A DNA stretch of 64,000 bases from PALSA-129 sp963842505 (GTDB lineage Bacteria > Acidobacteriota > Terriglobia > Bryobacterales > Bryobacteraceae). The notes under the pieces are model-generated. The model was given only the letters and a program-made list of their open reading frames with translations, had not been told where the DNA came from and searched no databases. The stretch lies in assembly GCA_963842505.1 (NCBI GenBank), contig CAWJGZ010000004.1, forward strand, positions 1,488,001 through 1,552,000. Direction: 5' to 3'. Shown here one piece after another: positions 59,501 to 64,000 of this stretch; position 1 is the first letter of the stretch, and each line of letters opens with the position of its first letter. Position numbers and translations under genes: made by a program.

Positions 59501-59691
59501 TCGGACCCCAGTTCACATATAGCAGCGTCGCTCCGCAACAGCCCAGCGAAAGCCCGCGGCACCAGGTCGGTGAACTCCCCGCCGCGGAATGCGCCGAAAG
59601 TTTCGTGGAAGCCACCATCGGGCTTTCCGCCGAAGACGCCCGGGAAGAAGCCGGGCGCTGCCTGAGATGCGATATCAAGGACCACCATTAG
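56539..59691 (+). CDS. HoxF/NuoF diaphorase fused to a GltD-type NAD(P)H oxidoreductase
   Basis: A 1050-residue fusion. Residues 1-115: thioredoxin-like region with Cys35, Cys66 and Cys70. Residues 150-560: NuoF/HoxF core with GRGGAGFLTGLKWEFLRK (NADH, near 198), NADEGDPGAYMNR (FMN, near 228) and CGKCVPCRVG plus SLCGLG (4Fe-4S, near 487). Residues 570-1045: GltD/NfnB-type half, with CENSCPLHMN and CQHPCDNRC (4Fe-4S), VVGGGPTGLAAAFYLA (FAD, near 679), VIGGGNAAIDSA (NAD(P), near 810) and a final CLRC. Two pyridine-nucleotide sites and two flavins on one chain suggest that H2 electrons can be split or merged between NAD(H) and NADP(H). The start is GTG 56539, or ATG 56542. Confidence 0.92.
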   Translation: MMRIHDIATFSAVREAGMAKLLPARPRIGVGMGTCGAGNGAEGVYQSFAELIDRQGRDVKLASVGCFGFCAQEPLVNIRIPGQPLVILRRVEASDTLRILDDIAAGRVTQDLALCKIEEWDHLTAHVLYGSGYPKIPSWREIPFFKPQKKIVLRNCGLISPDDIEEYIAIGGYQSLYKVLIDAHPEMVIEQLKAAKLRGRGGAGFLTGLKWEFLRKAVSERKFVICNADEGDPGAYMNRNEIESDPHSLLEGMIIGGYVMGASEGIIYVRAEYPLAVHRLNRAIEQARQTGMLGDNILGRGFKFDIHLVEGAGAFVCGEETALIASLEDYSGRPRPRPPFPAQKGLWREPTNINNVETWYNVAPIVSKGPAWFSETGSVKSAGTKVFSLVGKIANTGLVEMPLGTPLKTFIYDVGEGGQRGKRIKAVQTGGPSGGCIPQEMFDTPVDYETLAQLGSIMGSGGIVVMDEDNCMVDVARYFIQFTHSESCGKCVPCRVGLDKSLRILNSFTRGRATETDLDRLDEMGRMIRDTSLCGLGQSAPNPLLTTMRHFRHEFEDHIRAKRCRAGVCEELALSPCENSCPLHMNIPRFLELYQEGRLEDAFEAVVLDNPLPASTGRVCQHPCDNRCRRRSLDESVNMREVHRYIADEIYQSDRFEALVERIAARKLPPTGRKVAVVGGGPTGLAAAFYLALLGHEVTVYESNPEPGGMLRYALPEYRLPREVVRREVELIGRMGVNFQCGVTVGADITLNDLDNQYNAVFLAIGTWKESWVYLSGTELKGVLPALIFLESVAKEAPVQLGRTVAVIGGGNAAIDSARTSLRMGADVTVIYRRERKDMPAIREETDAAEHEGAKFQFLATPHRIVGDEAGNVKAIELVKTKLGEFDSSGRRRPVPTEEITRIPCDTVILAVGEVVDPDFARASGLRIKEDGTLEVDRYTLETSRAKFYAGGDLTTGASNVSNAMGYGKKAARNIDKRLMGPGRWESLGPQFTYSSVAPQQPSESPRHQVGELPAAECAESFVEATIGLSAEDAREEAGRCLRCDIKDHH

Positions 59692-59701
59692 GAGACCTCG
59701 C

Positions 59702-60412
59702 TTGCCTGATAAGATCTCAATTCGAATCGACGGCGAATATGTCGCCGCCCATGTAGGCCAGACGATTCTGCAAGTGGCGCGCGCCAGCGGCAAGTATATC
59801 CCCACGCTCTGCTGGCTGGAGAACATTTCGCCAGTGGGGGCGTGCCGTCTGTGCATCGTCGAAGTGGCCGGCGTGAACCGCTTGTTGCCGGCCTGCACCA
59901 CGCCGGTGCAGGATGGCATGAGCGTCACTACGAATTCGGAAAAACTCAAGCAGTACCGGCGCATCGCGCTCGAGTTCCTCTTCTCCGAGCGGAACCACGT
60001 ATGCGCGGTGTGCGTTTCCAACAACCACTGCGAGTTGCAGTCCATCGCGCAGCGCCTGGGCGTCACCGGCGTACGGTATCCGTATGCGTTTCCCAAGCTG
60101 GCCGTGGACGTTTCCCACCCGCGCTACGTGCTGGATCACAACCGCTGCATTCTCTGTACACGCTGCGTGCGCGTGTGCGGCGAAGTGGAGGGCGCCAACG
60201 TCTGGGACATCGCCCGGCGCGGCGTTCGTTCCATGGTGGTGTGCGGGATGAACTGGCCGTGGGGCGATTCCAGGAATTGCACGAGCTGTGGGAAGTGCGT
60301 GCAGGTTTGCCCCACCGGCGCGCTGGCCGAGAAAGGTTGCGCGGTGGAGGAGATGGTCAAGCAGAGTGATCGGGTGACCCGCCTGGCGGGCAAGCGCGGA
60401 GGCCACTCATGA
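59702..60412 (+). CDS. hoxU: Hydrogenase diaphorase iron-sulfur subunit HoxU
   Basis: A 236-residue protein like the N-terminal part of NuoG. The [2Fe-2S] ligands are Cys37, Cys48, Cys51 and Cys65. A His-Cys3 [4Fe-4S] site follows (NHVCAVCVSNNHCELQ, near 98-115), then two ferredoxin-type sites (CILCTRCVRVCGE and CTSCGKCVQVCPTG). It wires HoxF to the HoxYH module. The start is a TTG at 59702 with AGGAG upstream, ten bases after the fusion gene. Its 3' end overlaps hoxY by four bases. Confidence 0.95.
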   Translation: MPDKISIRIDGEYVAAHVGQTILQVARASGKYIPTLCWLENISPVGACRLCIVEVAGVNRLLPACTTPVQDGMSVTTNSEKLKQYRRIALEFLFSERNHVCAVCVSNNHCELQSIAQRLGVTGVRYPYAFPKLAVDVSHPRYVLDHNRCILCTRCVRVCGEVEGANVWDIARRGVRSMVVCGMNWPWGDSRNCTSCGKCVQVCPTGALAEKGCAVEEMVKQSDRVTRLAGKRGGHS

Positions 60413-60945
60413 GCATCAAGAAGATCCGGCTCGCCACCGTGTGGCTGGACGGCTGCGCCGGATGCCACATGTCGGTGCTCGATATGGACGAAGCGATTCT
60501 CGCTGTGGCGCAGAGAATCGACATGGTCTACGGCCCGCTGGTGGATGCGCAGGAGTTTCCCAAGGCCGTGGATGTCACCGTGGTGGAAGGGGCCGTGAGT
60601 TCTCAGGACGATCTGGAAAAGATCCGGACCATCCGGCAGCGCAGCAAACTGGTGGTGGCGCTGGGCGATTGCGCCGTTACGGGCAACGTTCCCGCCATGC
60701 GGAATCCGCTGCCCACGCGCAAGATGCTGGAACGCATTTACATCGATGGCGTCCAGCAAACTCCCGGCGTTCCTCACGAAGGCGTTCCGACGTTGCTCCG
60801 CATGGCCGTGCCTTTGCACGAGGTGGTCAAGGTGGATCTGGAAGTCCCCGGTTGTCCGCCGCCCGCCAAGTCGATTCTCTTGGTCCTGAGCGAACTCCTC
60901 GAAGGCCGCATGCCCGACCTGAGTTCCAAGGTGAAGTTTGGCTAA
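60409..60945 (+). CDS. hoxY: NiFe hydrogenase small subunit HoxY
   Basis: A 178-residue small subunit with the proximal [4Fe-4S] ligands: Cys16 and Cys19 (LDGCAGCHMS), a Cys in ALGDCAVTGNVPAMRN (near 87) and a Cys in EVPGCPPPAKSI (near 148). There is no Tat signal, so the enzyme is cytoplasmic, as group 3d hydrogenases are. Its start (ATGA) overlaps hoxU, and hoxH follows after 12 bases. Confidence 0.96.
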   Translation: MSIKKIRLATVWLDGCAGCHMSVLDMDEAILAVAQRIDMVYGPLVDAQEFPKAVDVTVVEGAVSSQDDLEKIRTIRQRSKLVVALGDCAVTGNVPAMRNPLPTRKMLERIYIDGVQQTPGVPHEGVPTLLRMAVPLHEVVKVDLEVPGCPPPAKSILLVLSELLEGRMPDLSSKVKFG

Positions 60946-60957
60946 GCAGGAATTCCT

Positions 60958-62377
60958 ATGAAAAAGATCACCATCGACCCGGTCACACGCATCGAGGGGC
61001 ATGCCAAGATCGACATCTACCTGGACGACGCCGGGCGCGTCGCCGACACGCATTTCCATGTCACCCAGGTGCGCGGATTTGAAAAATTCACCGAGGGCCG
61101 GCCCTATTACGAGATGCCGTCGATCACCGCGCGTATCTGCGGCATCTGTCCGGTAAGCCACCTGCTGGCTTCCGCCAAAGCCTGCGACGCCATCATGACC
61201 GTGGTGCCGCCGGAGACCGGCATTAAACTGCGCGAACTGGTTCACTGCGCGCAATACGTGCAATCCCACGCGCTTAGTTTCTTCCATTTGTCGGCGCCCG
61301 ATTTCCTGCTGGGCTTCGACTCCGACCCGGCGCGGCGCAACGTCTTCGGGTTGATCGCGGAGCATCCCGAGGCTGCCCGAAGCGGCGTGGCGCTCCGCAA
61401 GTTCGGGCAGGAAATCATCGAGGGTCTCGCCAAGGAACGCATCCACCCTTCGTGGATCGTTCCCGGCGGCGTCAACGCGCCGCTGGCCGCGGAAGTGCGC
61501 GATCGCACACTGGCCGGCTTGCCGGCAGCGCGTTCCATGGCCGTGCGCACACTCGAGTTTTTCAAGAGCATCCTGGACCACTTCGACGAAGAAATCGCCA
61601 GCTTCGGCACCACCCCCACCATGTACGCGGGTCTGGTCGACGACGGCGGCGGCCTCCAGTGGTACGACGGCCTGCTGCAATTCAAGGACGCCGAAAGCAA
61701 GACGGTGGCCGCCGGCATCCGCCCGCGCGATTACGCTCAGTTTATTGGCGAAGCCGCGCTCAAGGATTCCTACCTCAAGGCGCCTTACTTCAAACCCATC
61801 GGTTATCCCAACGGCGTCTACCGGGTGGGGCCGCTGGCCCGCCTCAACGTGGCCGACGCGTGCAATACCCCCGAGGCCGACCGCGAACTGGCCGAATTCC
61901 GCCAGCGCTGCGGCAGGCCGGCTCACAGCGCGTTCCACTACCACTACGCCCGCCTGATCGAGTTGCTGCACGCGCTCGAAAAGATCGAGATCCTGCTGAA
62001 CGACCCGGACATCCTCGACCCGCACGTTCGGTTCTCACGCCGCCGTGAATTGTCTGGAAGGCGTCGGAATGATCGAAGCGCCGCGCGGCGTGCTGATCCA
62101 CCATTACAAGGTGGACGAAACCGGCGCGATCCAAGCCGCCAACCTGATTGTCGCCACCGGCCACAACAACCTGGCCATCAATGGCAGCGTGGCCCAAGTG
62201 GCCAGGCGCTTTGTAGACGGCACGCAACTCAAGGAGGGCATGCTGAACCGCATTTCGGCGGTAGTGCGCGCGTACGATCCGTGCCTGAGCTGCGCGACCC
62301 ACGCGGACGGCACAATTGGCATGGTAGTGAGGCTGATCGGGCCGGACGGAGAATTGCTGGATAAGATGGAGAATTGA
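60958..62377 (+). CDS. hoxH: NiFe hydrogenase large subunit HoxH, frame broken by one extra base
   Basis: HoxH holds the NiFe site. The N-terminal frame has DPVTRIEGHAKI and RICGICPVSH with Cys61 and Cys64. After DPDILDPHVR the conserved SHAAVNCLEGVGMIEAPRGVLIHHY is found one frame away, so one surplus base lies in 62030-62033. Corrected length is 472 residues. The second Ni ligand pair is in YDPCLSCATH, and 25 residues follow the His; in this family that tail is removed by a maturation protease after Ni insertion. Either a sequence error or a real inactivating mutation explains the shift. The last four bases overlap the ABC gene. Confidence 0.93.
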
Positions 62378-63162
62378 CTCTCTCCATCCCTCTTATCGAT
62401 TTCCAAAACGTCACCGTGCGGCGCGGCGGGCGCGTGGCGTTGGACAGCGTAACGCTTACCATCGCGCAGGGCGAGCACGCCGCCATTCTCGGCCCCAACG
62501 GTTCCGGCAAATCCACTTTCATTAAACTGATTACGCGGGAGCTCTATCCCTCCATCAAGCCCGAGCCGTGGCGGCTGCGCATCCTGGGCCGCGACCGCTG
62601 GCACATTTTCGACCTCCGCCACCACCTGGGCATCGTCTCCAACGACTGGGTGCAGATGTGCACGCGCGATTATTCCGGCTACGAGATCGTGCTTTCGGGC
62701 TTTTTCGGCAGCGTCGGCATTTGGCCCAACCACGAGGTGACGCCGCGGATGGAAGAAAAGGCGCGCGCCATCCTGGATCTACTCGAAATCTCCCACCTGG
62801 CTGGGCGCAATACCAATGAGATGTCGAGCGGCGAGGCCCGCCGCATCCTGGTCGGCCGAGCGCTGGTCCACGACCCCCAAGCCCTGGTCTTTGACGAGCC
62901 GACTTCCAGCCTGGACCTACACGCCACTCAGGAACTGCGCGAGATCCTGCGCAAACTGGCGCGCGCCGGAATCAGCATTCTGATGGTGACGCACCACCTG
63001 CCCGACATCATTCCGGAGATCGGGCGGGTGGTCGCGATCCGCCAGGGCCGCATTTATCGCGATGGGCCGAAGGAGCAGGTGCTGGACTCCGCCACACTGT
63101 CAGCGGTCTTCGGACTCCCCGTGAAAGTGCTTTTGCGCGCGGGCTACTACCACGTGCTATGA
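62374..63162 (+). CDS. ABC transporter ATP-binding protein at the end of the hydrogenase operon
   Basis: A 262-residue ABC ATPase: Walker A GPNGSGKS (40-47), signature MSSGEARRILVGRAL (near 150-164), Walker B ALVFDEPTSSLD and the H-loop MVTHHLPD. The EWRLRILG…D-R-W-H-I-F-D-L-R insertion and the DWVQMCTRDYSGYEIVLSGF segment resemble ModF/YlmA-like stand-alone ATPases. The start is a TTG overlapping the hoxH stop (TTGA), so it is co-translated. No permease or binding protein is nearby, so a nickel or other import role would need partners elsewhere; a non-transport role is also possible. Confidence 0.88.
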   Translation: MTLSIPLIDFQNVTVRRGGRVALDSVTLTIAQGEHAAILGPNGSGKSTFIKLITRELYPSIKPEPWRLRILGRDRWHIFDLRHHLGIVSNDWVQMCTRDYSGYEIVLSGFFGSVGIWPNHEVTPRMEEKARAILDLLEISHLAGRNTNEMSSGEARRILVGRALVHDPQALVFDEPTSSLDLHATQELREILRKLARAGISILMVTHHLPDIIPEIGRVVAIRQGRIYRDGPKEQVLDSATLSAVFGLPVKVLLRAGYYHVL

Positions 63163-63289
63163 CTCCAGCGGATGGCGGTACTCCCTGGTTGAGCAGATCT
63201 TCGGCAGCGTCGTTCCAATTCATGCACTCACCATGATATCTGCAACACCCGCAAGTACGCTAAACTGGGTGTTTCGAAGGCGGATTTCG

Positions 63290-64000
63290 TTGAATCGGTT
63301 AGTTCTTCCAGTTATTCTGGCGGTAGCCCTCTCGGCCCGTGCCACCGCCGCCGAACAGGGACAACTTGATGCCAGCCAGTCACTTTTCACCGTGATGGCC
63401 GCCATCAACGCCGCCGGATACGACGCTGGTCTGGTTTCCCCCAACAATAATCCGCTTCGCAACACCATTCGCGCCGAGCTCGCCACACGCAATATTCTTT
63501 GCTTGGCCGCCCTGAAAGTCTTTTTTCAGGAGCACCATCAGACCAACGATACGGCCGAACTCAGCCAGTACATCTCCTTCGCGCTCACTGTCGGCGGCCC
63601 TCCGGATTTCGCGGTGAAAGTGCGCCAGGTGGACATTCCTCCCGATGTCACTCCGCTGCTCGCCCTCTCGCCCCTGCTGGCCACTTTTTATAAGCAAGCC
63701 GGCATCGCGGAATTGTGGGCCAGTGCGCAGCCCGCCATCGATCAAATGATTGCGCCCTATCACGCACCCGTCAGCGAAGCTGTTTTGCAGACCAACGCTT
63801 ACCTGCACCAGCCGACTACCGGCATGCCCGGCCACCATTTTCAGATCTTCGTGGAGCCGCTGGCCCCGCCCAACCAGGTTCAATCCCGGAGCTATGGCAC
63901 CGAGTACACCATCGTGGTGACGCCATCGGCCGCGCCGCGTGTGGCTGAGATCCGCCGGGCCTACCTGTACTACCTGCTGGATCCCATGGCGACGCGCAAT
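63290..64000 (+). CDS. Exported protein of unknown function, partial at right edge
   Basis: The frame is open to the end of the window, 237 codons from the TTG at 63290. I choose that start because AAGGCGG precedes it and a signal peptide follows at once (NRLVLPVILAVALSARATAA). An in-frame ATG at 63233 would add 19 residues before the signal. The mature part starts EQGQLDASQSLFTVMAAINA, then AGYDAGLVSPNNNPLRNTIR, and later DVTPLLALSPLLATFYKQAG. I recall similar proteins in acidobacteria but no function. The 127-bp gap before it shows no terminator or gene. Confidence 0.65.
   Translation, partial: MNRLVLPVILAVALSARATAAEQGQLDASQSLFTVMAAINAAGYDAGLVSPNNNPLRNTIRAELATRNILCLAALKVFFQEHHQTNDTAELSQYISFALTVGGPPDFAVKVRQVDIPPDVTPLLALSPLLATFYKQAGIAELWASAQPAIDQMIAPYHAPVSEAVLQTNAYLHQPTTGMPGHHFQIFVEPLAPPNQVQSRSYGTEYTIVVTPSAAPRVAEIRRAYLYYLLDPMATRN

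Overview
The window is GC-rich, densely coded chromosomal DNA with genes on both strands. The likely source is an acidobacterium close to the Bryobacterales/Solibacter group. That guess rests on a VWFA protein of the acidobacterial type (36537-37502), on several small proteins I associate with that phylum, on a lipid A (Gram-negative) cluster, and on many short palindromes between genes. It is made from memory of families, without any search. I see no rRNA, tRNA, CRISPR array, prophage or complete insertion sequence.

Layout. 1-5076: edge of a PhzF-like gene, secreted proteins of unknown role, then DUF1844 / PhnP-like hydrolase / ribF / TerC. 5315-10577: a polytopic membrane protein, an M1 aminopeptidase divergent from a GltS symporter, and an RraA-like aldolase. 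10567-16590 (minus): a transposase remnant, a LeuD/LeuC-like dehydratase pair, a TonB-like protein, and the lipid A block Gfo/Idh-lpxI-lpxA-fabZ. 16826-23335: M20 peptidase, thiE, then ftcD-hutU-hutI for histidine breakdown without hutH. 23358-28953 (minus): coaX, birA, nadC, valS. 29216-31180: a DsbA-like protein and a toxin-antitoxin patch with an eroded higB. 31354-36555: hemX-like, hemA, hemC, cobA-hemD fusion and a uridine kinase. 36537-41237: VWFA protein, comF, HNH nuclease and an M28 peptidase. 41353-48228 (minus): a five-gene sugar-acid cluster. 48555-55763 (minus): a kinase-like fragment, hypF, an acyl-CoA synthetase, an aminotransferase and a secreted protein. 56021-63162 (plus): a bidirectional NiFe hydrogenase operon, HoxE, a HoxF-GltD fusion, HoxU, HoxY and HoxH, ending in an ABC ATPase. 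A partial secreted protein closes the window.

How the genes work together. The hydrogenase operon should couple H2 to pyridine nucleotides, and the GltD-like half fused to HoxF could add a second nucleotide site. HypF, 4.3 kb away on the other strand, makes the CN ligands of its active site. The sugar-acid cluster pairs an exported glycoside-hydrolase-like protein and a transporter with an acid-sugar dehydratase, an AraD1-type enzyme and a tartronate-semialdehyde-reductase-like enzyme. The hem block supplies tetrapyrrole.

The most unusual material is between and inside genes. Two 183-bp copies, 98% identical, of an element whose two halves pair as one long hairpin lie 19 kb apart. Other palindrome families occur between genes and, twice, inside coding sequence (valS and the sugar-acid transporter). 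A transposase remnant of the REP-associated type sits next to one of them. Two genes, valS and hoxH, each carry one extra base; because valS is essential, sequence error must be considered for both.
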